Origin: Zunongwangia profunda SM-A87
Lineage (GTDB): Bacteria; Bacteroidota; Bacteroidia; Flavobacteriales; Flavobacteriaceae
Reading direction: 5' to 3'
Length of the DNA stretch: 64,000 nucleotides
Assembly (NCBI RefSeq): GCF_000023465.1
Contig: NC_014041.1
Location: forward strand, 3,416,001 to 3,480,000
The notes under the pieces are model-generated. The model was not told where the DNA came from. It saw only the letters and a list, made by a program, of their open reading frames with translations, and ran no database searches. Shown here one piece after another: positions 54,340-62,872 of the stretch. Within the stretch, counting starts at the first letter, position 1, and the number at the start of each line of letters is the position of its first letter. The position numbers were made by a program, and so were the translations under genes.

Positions 54340-56064
54340 ATGTCATTTCAAATAAAAAAAACAGCCAAAACCTACGATGTATGCATCGTAGGTTCTGGTG
54401 CTGGTGGAGGTATGGCAGCCAAAGTACTGGCCGATGCCGGTTTTAAAATTGCCATGCTGGAAGCCGGTCCTGATTTTGATCCAAAAAATCCCGATCAAAG
54501 AACCCAGTTACGATGGCCCTGGGAGTCCCCAAGAAGAGGAGCCTCTACTACACGACCATTCGGAGATTTCGATATGGCCTATGGAGGCTGGGAACTTGAT
54601 GGAGAACCTTATACAAAAGCCGCAAATACCGAATTCGACTGGTTTCGCTCCAGAATGTTAGGTGGTAGAACCAATCACTGGGGAAGAATATCCCTGCGTT
54701 TTGGCCCTTTGGATTTTAAAAGGAAAGACTATGATGGCAAGGGAGACAACTGGCCTATTGGTTATAAGGATGTACAGCCATATTATGATAAGGTAGATAA
54801 ATTAATAGGTGTTTTTGGAACCAAAGAAAATATTCCTAACGAACCTGATGGTTATTTTCTGCCTCCACCAAAACCGAGATTGCATGAACTTTATATTCAG
54901 AAAGGTGCTGCTAAAAGCGGTATCCCAATGATTCCTTCTCGCCTTTCTATTCTTACACGAACGGTAAATAAGCAACGAGGGGCCTGTTTTTACTGTAGTC
55001 AGTGCTCCAGATCCTGCTCGGTTTATGGAGATTTCTCATCCTCATCAGTACTTGTAAAACCTGCGTTAGAAACAGGAAATCTGGATTTGTATGTAAACGC
55101 AATGGTGAGGGAAGTCATCACCAATGGCGAAGGAGAGGTTCAGGGAGTATCGTATATCGATAAAGAAGACCTTAAAGACTACACGATTAAAGCCCGTGTA
55201 GTCATACTGGCCGCTAGCGCCTGTAGCTCAGCAAGAATCCTTTTAAACTCAAAATCGGCTAACCACCCTGAAGGCCTTGCCAATTCAAGCGGTGTGGTAG
55301 GACACTATCTTCACGATTCTACAGGTTCTTCGAGAATGGGATTTCTACCCGACCTTATGGATCGTAAAAGATACAACGAGGATGGTGTTGGAGGAATGCA
55401 CCTGTATACGCCCTGGTGGCTAAACGGTAAGATGAATTTAGGATTTACTCGTGGATATCATATTGAATATTGGGGAGGTATGGGCATGCCTTCTTATGGT
55501 TTTGGTTTTAATACTACAGAACTGCAAAACATCACGGGTTCCACTAAAAGTGCCTATGGAAAAGGCTTAAAGAATGATATAAAACGCTTTTACGGTGCCA
55601 CATTTGGAATGGCAGGCCGTGGAGAAAGCATTCCCAGAAAAGAAAATTATTGTGAAATCGATCATCAGGTAGTAGATAAATACGGTATCCCTGTTTTAAA
55701 ATTCAATTATTCATGGAGTGAAGAAGAGGTAAAACAGGCAGCCCATATGCAGGATACTTTTGAGGAGATCATCCATCAGATGGGCGGGGTACCACTGGGT
55801 AAAAAAGCAGGAAAAGAGACCAGTTATGGTCTTGAAAACCCCGGTCGTATTATCCATGAAGTGGGAACCACCCGAATGGGGAATGATCCAAAAACTTCGG
55901 TGGTTAATTCGTATAATCAGGCTCACGATGTTCCCAATCTTTTTATTATGGATGGTGGTCCTTTTGTTTCTCAGGCAGATAAAAATCCTACCTGGACGAT
56001 ACTGGCACTGGCATGGCGTGCATCAGACTATTTAACTCAGGAATTAAAAAATGGTAATATCTAA
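54340..56064 (+). CDS. GMC-family FAD oxidoreductase with CX2CX2CX3C motif
   Basis: 574 residues. Dinucleotide fold CIVGSGAGGGMAAKVLADAG (15-34), GMC signature around MLGGRTNHWGRISLRFG (106-122), C-terminal GTTRMGNDPKTSVVNSY and NPTWTILALAWRASDYL. It oxidises an alcohol group on a sugar or polyol. Cysteines 216, 219, 222 and 226 form CX2CX2CX3C (GACFYCSQCSRSCS), ferredoxin-like; FAD glucose dehydrogenases of the complex type also carry an Fe-S cluster, so electrons may pass that way. It has no signal peptide of its own; the next gene has a Tat signal and may carry it out. Gap to that gene is three bases. Confidence 0.92.
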   Translation: MSFQIKKTAKTYDVCIVGSGAGGGMAAKVLADAGFKIAMLEAGPDFDPKNPDQRTQLRWPWESPRRGASTTRPFGDFDMAYGGWELDGEPYTKAANTEFDWFRSRMLGGRTNHWGRISLRFGPLDFKRKDYDGKGDNWPIGYKDVQPYYDKVDKLIGVFGTKENIPNEPDGYFLPPPKPRLHELYIQKGAAKSGIPMIPSRLSILTRTVNKQRGACFYCSQCSRSCSVYGDFSSSSVLVKPALETGNLDLYVNAMVREVITNGEGEVQGVSYIDKEDLKDYTIKARVVILAASACSSARILLNSKSANHPEGLANSSGVVGHYLHDSTGSSRMGFLPDLMDRKRYNEDGVGGMHLYTPWWLNGKMNLGFTRGYHIEYWGGMGMPSYGFGFNTTELQNITGSTKSAYGKGLKNDIKRFYGATFGMAGRGESIPRKENYCEIDHQVVDKYGIPVLKFNYSWSEEEVKQAAHMQDTFEEIIHQMGGVPLGKKAGKETSYGLENPGRIIHEVGTTRMGNDPKTSVVNSYNQAHDVPNLFIMDGGPFVSQADKNPTWTILALAWRASDYLTQELKNGNI

Positions 56065-56067
56065 ATT

Positions 56068-56766
56068 ATGGATAGAAGAGAATCGCTAAAAAAAATGTTC
56101 ATTGGTGGAGTAGCTTCCAGTGTTATGCTTAGTAGCTGTGTCCAGGAAAAAGAAAAACCCATTGAAAAAGGAGATATCATCGAAGAAGCTCCGGGTTATG
56201 GCCGTACACCTGCTGAAGCTTCCAGAGATGAAGCGCTAAGAAGCGGAAAATTCTTTAATGATGAAGAAATGGCAACGATTACCGTTCTTTCTGATATTAT
56301 CATTCCTGAAGATGAAGATTCGGTAAGTGCATCGGTAACCGGTGTACCTGCATTTATAGAATTTATGGTGAAGGATATCCCCGCCTTACAACTTCCCTTA
56401 AGAGGTGGTTTAATGTGGCTAAACCGGGAGAGTCATAAAAGATTTGATAAAGGGTTTACCGACATTTCTGAAGCGCAGCAAATAGAAATTATCGATACTA
56501 TTGCTTATCCAGAAGACCACTTTAAAAATTCCCCGGGTCCTGTGTTTTTTGAAGAATTTAAAAAGTTAGTGATTACAGGATTCTTCACCAGCAAAGAAGG
56601 TATCGATTATCTGGATTACCAGGGAAACCGGCCAAATGTATGGGACGGAATCCCCGAAGAAGTACTACAAAAACACGGAATGCAATACGATGAGAAACTT
56701 CTAAAAGTTGCTATGGATCCCAACACGCGCCATGAGGTAATGAACTGGGATAACTATCTGCTTTAA
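56068..56766 (+). CDS. Gluconate 2-dehydrogenase subunit 3 family, Tat lipoprotein
   Basis: 232 residues. Twin-arginine start MDRRESLKKMFIGG and lipobox-like VMLSSC (cysteine 24). The domain has FNDEEMATITVLSDIIIPEDED (about 72-93), GVPAFIEFMVKD and FFEEFKKLVITGFFTSKEGIDYLDYQGN, the pattern of gluconate 2-dehydrogenase subunit 3. In related complexes this small subunit takes the folded flavoprotein through the Tat pore. No cytochrome c subunit gene follows, so the electron acceptor is encoded elsewhere. It is the last gene of the operon, with a terminator about 70 bases later. Confidence 0.92.
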   Translation: MDRRESLKKMFIGGVASSVMLSSCVQEKEKPIEKGDIIEEAPGYGRTPAEASRDEALRSGKFFNDEEMATITVLSDIIIPEDEDSVSASVTGVPAFIEFMVKDIPALQLPLRGGLMWLNRESHKRFDKGFTDISEAQQIEIIDTIAYPEDHFKNSPGPVFFEEFKKLVITGFFTSKEGIDYLDYQGNRPNVWDGIPEEVLQKHGMQYDEKLLKVAMDPNTRHEVMNWDNYLL

Positions 56767-56834
56767 GCTGTAGATATCAAATTTTTAATGTAAGAAGACT
56801 GAAGAAAACTTATTATTTTCAATAGTCCTAAAAT

Positions 56835-56869
56835 AAAAGCCCCGTTATCATGACGATACGGGGCTTTTT
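56835..56869. terminator. Bidirectional terminator between converging operons
   Basis: Stem AAAAGCCCCGT/ACGGGGCTTTT (56835-56845 with 56858-56868), flanked by T on one strand and by A on the other, so it works for both the GMC operon and the fructokinase gene. Confidence 0.85.
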
Positions 56870-56886
56870 AGCTGAAAAGAGAGATT

Positions 56887-57783
56887 TCAGCATAGATTAA
56901 TAAATGATTGAAGCATTTCCCCTGTAATAACTGGATTGGCCCCCTCTTGCCCGGCTACCAGCGCGCCCATTGCACAAGCCTGATCGAGTGCCTGTTGCGG
57001 TTCTTTTCCCTGCAACAGCTTGGCAATTAATGTTGCAAGAAATGAATCTCCTGCCCCAACGGTATCTTTTACCTGTACCTTGTAACCAGAATTATAATAG
57101 AGCTTTTTATTATGCAGAAACACGGCACCGTGTCTACCTTTAGTCACGCATATTGATGTTGCATTAGATTTTCCTGCAATAAAATGAAGATTCTGTTCCA
57201 GGGAATTATACTTAGAGCCTAGCAAAGCTGCAATTTCAAAAAGCTCATCATCATTGAACTTTATAAACTCTGCATGTCCTATCAATGACATCAATAATTC
57301 CTTTGAATAATGTGGAGGTCTCAGGTTAAAATCCAGCACACGAAACTTAGCTTTCTCAATCAGCTCGAACAAAGTATTTCTACTTATCTCATCACGGCAA
57401 ACTAAACTTCCGAATATAAAAACATCTGCATTTAAGACAGATTCAGACATTTCATCTTTAAGCTCGATCTTATCCCATGCTGAAGGATATTCAATTTTAT
57501 AAGTAGCAGATCCATTGGCAGAAAGGCTAACATTTACAATCCCGGTATTATGCTTTTCATCTTGTAAAATATTCCCGGTTTCTATATGTCTTGAGTTAAG
57601 ATAGCTAAGCAATTCATCTCCTTTTTCATCCACACCAACCTTACTAATCATCTCTGTCTCTATCCCCATACTGCTTAGTCTGCTCGCTACGTTTAATGGT
57701 GCGCCACCTATTCTTTCTTTCGCAGGAAAAACATCATAAAGGATTTCTCCAAAACACACTGCTTTTATTTTTTTTGTTATCAT
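56887..57783 (-). CDS. PfkB-family fructokinase
   Basis: 298 residues. Phosphorylates fructose with ATP in the cytosol. The ribokinase fold is shown by FGEILYDVFPAKERIGGAPLNVASRLSSMG (11-40, with the GGAPLN fructokinase start) and the second PfkB signature DTVGAGDSFLATL (about 245-257), containing the catalytic aspartate. It lies on the same strand as the GH32/SusC/SusD genes, but behind a terminator, so it has its own transcript; a small hairpin (57820-57839) is in its leader. It completes the fructan route. Confidence 0.92.
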   Translation of the reverse strand: MITKKIKAVCFGEILYDVFPAKERIGGAPLNVASRLSSMGIETEMISKVGVDEKGDELLSYLNSRHIETGNILQDEKHNTGIVNVSLSANGSATYKIEYPSAWDKIELKDEMSESVLNADVFIFGSLVCRDEISRNTLFELIEKAKFRVLDFNLRPPHYSKELLMSLIGHAEFIKFNDDELFEIAALLGSKYNSLEQNLHFIAGKSNATSICVTKGRHGAVFLHNKKLYYNSGYKVQVKDTVGAGDSFLATLIAKLLQGKEPQQALDQACAMGALVAGQEGANPVITGEMLQSFINLC

Positions 57784-57895
57784 TTCTTGATTAAGAATTT
57801 AAAAAGGGAACGTAAATATCTTCGGAGCAAGCCCCGAAGCATTTAATTTGAACATGATATTTTTATTTCGAGGGAGCATTTACTCTCGATTATCG

Positions 57896-57926
57896 AGTAA
57901 AAAAACACGAGGCAAACCCCGTGTTT
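57896..57926 (-). terminator. Terminator of the fructan SusCD operon
   Basis: On the minus strand AAAACACGGGG and CCTCGTGTTTT form a stem with a four-base loop and a following T7 run; it lies 29 bases past the SusD stop. Confidence 0.85.
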
Positions 57927-57954
57927 TAAAGCAATCCAAAACAATCATCAACAA

Positions 57955-59697
57955 TTAATATCCAGCGTTCTGAACGTAAAGTCCGCCTGTAAAATCAATT
58001 TCACGTTGTGGGATTGGATAATATTCATCTCTCCCTGCTGTAAATACTGCGTTGGCTAAAAAGTCTCTTTTAGTCTTTTCTTCATCCAGGTAAGCATTCA
58101 GCGTTTCTTCGGCTTCGCCCCATCTAACCAAATCAAAAAATCGTGGCCCTTCCATTCCAAATTCCAGCCTTCTCTCAAATTTTAGTGCTTTCCAGGCAAA
58201 TTCTTTATTCGGGAAAGAGGTATATAATCCTACATTGTAGATATCTGAAGCTCCGGCAGCAATCGGTTTTTGTATACTCGCAGCGGCTCGTTCTCTAACT
58301 TTATTTATCAAAGGCAATGCTTCAGTATATCGATCTAACTGAATAAGGGCTTCCGCTTTAAATAAAAGTACATCTGCATATCTAATAAATATTACGTTTC
58401 TTGAAGTTCCAACAAAAGGACCTTCTTTTATATAGCAGGAACAGTCTGGCGCTTGCTGTTCCTTCATATTTCCAAAGAAACCATAAACTCCCGGATCTCG
58501 TGCCCAACTAAACTTATAGATCATATCCCCCTGTTCACTCACGGTATTTCGATATTTAAAAGGGCGCCCTGGTATTCCTACCGTATGATCCAATCTAGTA
58601 TCTACGGTTAAGCCTGAAGATACGGCTACAGTTCCGTCTGCCTGAACATTGTTTAGTATATCTGATTGATTGAAGGAATCTAATAAAGGCAGGCCATTTG
58701 CATCTGTTCTAAATGAATTTACCATATTCTGACTGGCGAGATGAAAGCCGCAACATCCATAAAGTCCGGTGCCATGAGGAGAATTTAAACCTGTAACGAA
58801 GCTTACCCTTCCAACTCTGGTACCATCATTAATAGAGAATTGTGCTGCCCATATAGATTCTGGGCCATTTTCATAATCCACAAGAAAATTATTCGCGTAA
58901 TCGGGCTCAAGACTACCAATAACCTCATCTGTATAGTTTATAACTTCCTGAAGCAAAGAACTATTTATGCTAACTACCTGATTGTTTTCGTCCTGCTCAT
59001 AAGCCTGGTATAACTTAGTTTTAGCCAGATAGGCAGCAGCGGCACTCCTGTCTGCACGCCCAACTTCATCCTGCTCCTCCAGCAAATTATTATAGGCAAA
59101 AAGAAAATCGTCAGCGATCATATTCCATAATTCATTATTTGGCAGATCATTTCCTGTATCGGCAATTTCATCTTTGGTAAGATCTTCAGTGATATAAGGA
59201 ATCTTTTTGAATATTCTTTTCAGCATGAAATGGCAATGAGCACGCAAAAACCTCAACTCTCCCTGTCGGGTCGTTTTTACTTCGTACTCGGCTTCAGGAA
59301 TATCATTTATTACGCTTAACGCAAAATTTATTCTGGAGATCGCTTTGTAATAATTGGTCCATGTTCTTGGTGCCATCAATTCTCCCTGATCTGGAACCGT
59401 TAGATAATATTGTTCATATCTATCAACCTCGCCAACATCACTTCGGCCTCCTCCTCCTTTATAGGAATCATCAGAGCGAACACTCCCATACACCCACATG
59501 TGGGTTAAAGGACCTATCATATCATCATTGGCAATTCCTGCATAAGCAGCAATCACAAGAGATTCAGCATTTTCAGCTGTTGCTACATTTTCGTTGGAAA
59601 GCACTCCTTCTGGTTCATATTCTAAAAAATCTTCTGAGCAGGATATTAAAAAACCAGAAAGCAACAATCCTGTTATGATATATTTTATATTTTTCAT
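57955..59697 (-). CDS. SusD/RagB lipoprotein of the fructan locus
   Basis: Start at ATG 59695-59697 (MKNIKYIITGLLLSGFLISC, lipobox cysteine 20); a start three codons upstream is possible. About 580 residues: SEDFLEYEPEGVLSNENV, TRQGELRFLRAHCHFMLKRIFKKIPYI and the terminal FERRLEFGMEGPRFFDLVRWGEAEE...YYPIPQREIDFTGG. Binds fructan or fructo-oligosaccharide for the SusC partner. It has more cysteines in the middle (CCGFHLAS, DCSCYI) than the other SusDs here. Confidence 0.94.
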   Translation of the reverse strand: MKNIKYIITGLLLSGFLISCSEDFLEYEPEGVLSNENVATAENAESLVIAAYAGIANDDMIGPLTHMWVYGSVRSDDSYKGGGGRSDVGEVDRYEQYYLTVPDQGELMAPRTWTNYYKAISRINFALSVINDIPEAEYEVKTTRQGELRFLRAHCHFMLKRIFKKIPYITEDLTKDEIADTGNDLPNNELWNMIADDFLFAYNNLLEEQDEVGRADRSAAAAYLAKTKLYQAYEQDENNQVVSINSSLLQEVINYTDEVIGSLEPDYANNFLVDYENGPESIWAAQFSINDGTRVGRVSFVTGLNSPHGTGLYGCCGFHLASQNMVNSFRTDANGLPLLDSFNQSDILNNVQADGTVAVSSGLTVDTRLDHTVGIPGRPFKYRNTVSEQGDMIYKFSWARDPGVYGFFGNMKEQQAPDCSCYIKEGPFVGTSRNVIFIRYADVLLFKAEALIQLDRYTEALPLINKVRERAAASIQKPIAAGASDIYNVGLYTSFPNKEFAWKALKFERRLEFGMEGPRFFDLVRWGEAEETLNAYLDEEKTKRDFLANAVFTAGRDEYYPIPQREIDFTGGLYVQNAGY

Positions 59698-59709
59698 GAG
59701 TATCATTTT

Positions 59710-62700
59710 TTAAAAATTCATGTTTAGGCCAACAGAAAACACCGTTGGTACTGGGATTCTATTCACATCTGTTCTTTCAGGATCTGAACCTATATAATCA
59801 TTAGGTGTAAACCATAACAAGTTCTCTCCCTGTAGATAGATTCTAAAGCTCTCTAAAACACCAATTTTTTCAATTAAAGTGTCGGATAGGGAATATCCCA
59901 GCTGCGCATTTCTAATCTTGAAATATGAATTTTTGCGGAACAAATAATCTGAAGTTCTCAAATCATTAAAGGCAAGCGATAAAGATGGAATATCGGTATT
60001 GGTATTATTTGGTGTCCAGGCGTCTAGCACTCCCATTCCCGCATTTTCCCTACCCTGAACAAAATTGTTCCAGGATATGTAAGGATCCTGACCAATTCTT
60101 CCCGTCACTCCAGATCCAAATACCGAGAAATCCCAGTTCTTATAACCAAGATTTATTCTTATACCATATTCTAAATCTGGTAAGGTTGTTCCTATAAAAT
60201 CACGGTCATCTGTATCTATAACATTATCTCCATTAAGGTCTTTAAATTTGATACCTCCCGGGCGAGCCCCAACCTGTTCTGGCGAGCTATCTATATCTTC
60301 CTGACTTTGGAAGAGACCATCAGATTTATAGCCAAATATCGAAAATTGAGAATGTCCCAATATAGAATTTTGTGCTGTTCCCGGGAATCCTGCCCGTACT
60401 TCTTCTGGAAGAAAAGTGATCTCGTCCCTAAAAGAAGAGAAATTAGTTGAAACTGAAAAAGTAAGTTCATTTTCGAAGGTAGTACTATACGCAAGGGCAA
60501 ACTCCCATCCTCTGGTTTTGGTTGTTGCACCGTTTAAAACCCGTTGCTGACCTTCCCCAAGTACTGAGGGAATTGGAGGCGTGGTTAAAATATCTACCGT
60601 TTCCCTGGTAAAATAGTCAAAAGAACCACTTAATTTATTATCAAAAAGTCCAAAATCTACCCCAAAGTTCCATTCTTTGGTCGTTTCCCATTTAAGATCT
60701 GGATTCTCTGCCTGCACAGAAACAAAACCAGAGGGTAAATTTCCTGTATTATTACCATTAATATCATAAGCAGTACCTATATTATAATATTGCTCAAAGA
60801 AACCACTGGCATATTGCGAAAGTGTTGAGCCATATCTTGCTTCATATAGTCCGAATCTGGCAAGATCGCCAATAGACTGATTCCCCACTTCTCCATAACC
60901 TGCTCTTAATTTTAAATTGGTAATGGTTTCTATTTCATTAAAAAAGTCTTCATTACTTATCCTCCAACCTGCTGTTACCGCCGGGAATACTCCATATCGA
61001 TTATTCTTTCCAAACCTGGAAGAACCATCTCTACGCACTGTAACAGAAGCCAAATATCTATTACTAAAAGAATAATTTATTTTACCAAACTGAGACAGTA
61101 ATCGGTTACCAGAAGAGCTTCCGTTAGCCGTTCTTGCGCCTGTCCCGGCATCCAATACAAAATAAGATTCTTCTTCTACGGCAAAACCTTCAGCTCTTGC
61201 AAGAACACTGTCAAAATCATTTTTAACAGACTCCACTCCCAGAAGTACCCCAAAGTTATGATCTCCTAGTTCCAGTTCATAATTTAGCGTATTTGTAAAC
61301 ACCACACTGGTGTATTTATTGGTATCAAAAGTCAGGCTGTTATTCGTTCTGGTAATAAAGCCGTTATTTACGCGTGGTTCTATATCTTTTCTTTTAAAAT
61401 CATTAAAGTCTACCCCCAAACTAGATCTAAAGCTTAGATTTTCTAAAAGATCGGCTTCTACATAAATGTTTCCAAAGAAATTATTTTTCTCTGTATTATC
61501 CCATCTATTTAAATATTGTATCAATACAGGGTTGTTCCTATCTGAATATCCTGCTCCAATGGGTCCTGCAAAATCCCCATTACTATCATATACGGGTATT
61601 GTTGGTGCCAGAGATACCGCTAAACCGGGAGTTGGTGCACTTCCCACATCTGGAGATGCCAGTGTTTCATCTGAAGTTGAGAATTGTGTATTTACACCAA
61701 CACGTACCTTATCATCAAAGAGATTTGCACTTGCATTGATCCTGGCCGTTAAACGATCATAATTGGTGTATTTAAGAATCCCAGTATTTTTAAGGTGTCC
61801 AAGATTTACCAGAAATGACGATTTTTCGGAACTAGCAGCAACAGTTAGCTCATTATTATAAACATATCCTGTTTCGTAAGTTGCTTCCTGCCAGTCTGTA
61901 TCTCCCGCCGGAACCGTCTCATCTCCACCCACAAAAGGTCTTACGGTAACGCTATTTAGTACAGGATTTTGGAAATCATTATTCCAGTCGAAATTATAGA
62001 TCTCACCATAGCCTGATGCAGGATCGGCACCATCATTTACAGAAGCCCTCCATAAAACCTGTCCTCGTTGAACCGAGTTAAGCATATCATAACGCTGTTG
62101 TTTTTCAGATTGTACAGAAAAATTTGAATTGAAGCTTACACTTACTTTTTCTGCACGCCCGGCCTTATTCTTGGTAGTCACCACAATTACACCATTCCCG
62201 GCCCTTGCTCCGTAAAGGGAAGAGGCAGAAGCATCCTTAAGTACCTGGATAGATTCAATAGCATCTGGATTTATAGAAGAAAAAATTTCCTGCCGCTGTG
62301 TAGGGACTCCATCTATTACATAAAGTGGATCATTGTTCCCTAAAGTGGTTATACCTCTAATAAGCACCCTGCTACTTGCTCCCGTAGGATCTCCAGATTT
62401 TTCCACAAAAAGGCCAGGAACCCTTCCCTGTAGCGCCTGCATAGTATTTCCTGAACTTCTACTTTGTCCTTCTATAGGACCTGTTTGAACAACCGTTATG
62501 GCTCCGGTTACATCTACCTTTCTTTCCCTGGAGTATCCTGTTAATACAACTTCATCCAGTAAGGCAGAATCTGCCTTTAAGGCTACATCTATTTTTGTAT
62601 TACCATTTACGGGTATTTCAGTTTCGCTGTATCCAACAAATGTGAAGACCAAAATGCCATCTTCAGGAACATTTTTTAAGATGTAATTCCCATCAAAATC

Positions 62701-62871
62701 GGTAGATGTTCCATTACTTGTTCCTTTTACAAATACAGATGCACCGGGAAGAAGCATTCCTTCCTCTGCTGTGGTTACTGTTCCTGATACTTCAATCCCC
62801 TGTGCCGAAAGAAAATTCAGCGAGAGTAGGAACATAAAAAATAAAATCGAATTTAATTTCATAATGTTCAT
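59710..62871 (-). CDS. SusC/RagA TonB-dependent receptor of the fructan locus
   Basis: 1053 residues, from ATG 62869-62871 or from the next ATG three codons later (MKLNSILFFMFLLSLNFLSAQ). Carboxypeptidase-like domain SGTVTTAEEGMLLPGASVFVKG, TonB box LDEVVLTGYSRERKVDVTGA, plug IRGITTLGNNDPLYVIDGV, C-terminus FSVGLNMNF. It starts one base after the GH32 stop and SusD follows 12 bases after it, so GH32-SusC-SusD form one operon. It imports fructan fragments. Confidence 0.95.
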   Translation of the reverse strand: MNIMKLNSILFFMFLLSLNFLSAQGIEVSGTVTTAEEGMLLPGASVFVKGTSNGTSTDFDGNYILKNVPEDGILVFTFVGYSETEIPVNGNTKIDVALKADSALLDEVVLTGYSRERKVDVTGAITVVQTGPIEGQSRSSGNTMQALQGRVPGLFVEKSGDPTGASSRVLIRGITTLGNNDPLYVIDGVPTQRQEIFSSINPDAIESIQVLKDASASSLYGARAGNGVIVVTTKNKAGRAEKVSVSFNSNFSVQSEKQQRYDMLNSVQRGQVLWRASVNDGADPASGYGEIYNFDWNNDFQNPVLNSVTVRPFVGGDETVPAGDTDWQEATYETGYVYNNELTVAASSEKSSFLVNLGHLKNTGILKYTNYDRLTARINASANLFDDKVRVGVNTQFSTSDETLASPDVGSAPTPGLAVSLAPTIPVYDSNGDFAGPIGAGYSDRNNPVLIQYLNRWDNTEKNNFFGNIYVEADLLENLSFRSSLGVDFNDFKRKDIEPRVNNGFITRTNNSLTFDTNKYTSVVFTNTLNYELELGDHNFGVLLGVESVKNDFDSVLARAEGFAVEEESYFVLDAGTGARTANGSSSGNRLLSQFGKINYSFSNRYLASVTVRRDGSSRFGKNNRYGVFPAVTAGWRISNEDFFNEIETITNLKLRAGYGEVGNQSIGDLARFGLYEARYGSTLSQYASGFFEQYYNIGTAYDINGNNTGNLPSGFVSVQAENPDLKWETTKEWNFGVDFGLFDNKLSGSFDYFTRETVDILTTPPIPSVLGEGQQRVLNGATTKTRGWEFALAYSTTFENELTFSVSTNFSSFRDEITFLPEEVRAGFPGTAQNSILGHSQFSIFGYKSDGLFQSQEDIDSSPEQVGARPGGIKFKDLNGDNVIDTDDRDFIGTTLPDLEYGIRINLGYKNWDFSVFGSGVTGRIGQDPYISWNNFVQGRENAGMGVLDAWTPNNTNTDIPSLSLAFNDLRTSDYLFRKNSYFKIRNAQLGYSLSDTLIEKIGVLESFRIYLQGENLLWFTPNDYIGSDPERTDVNRIPVPTVFSVGLNMNF

Positions 62872-62872
62872 T

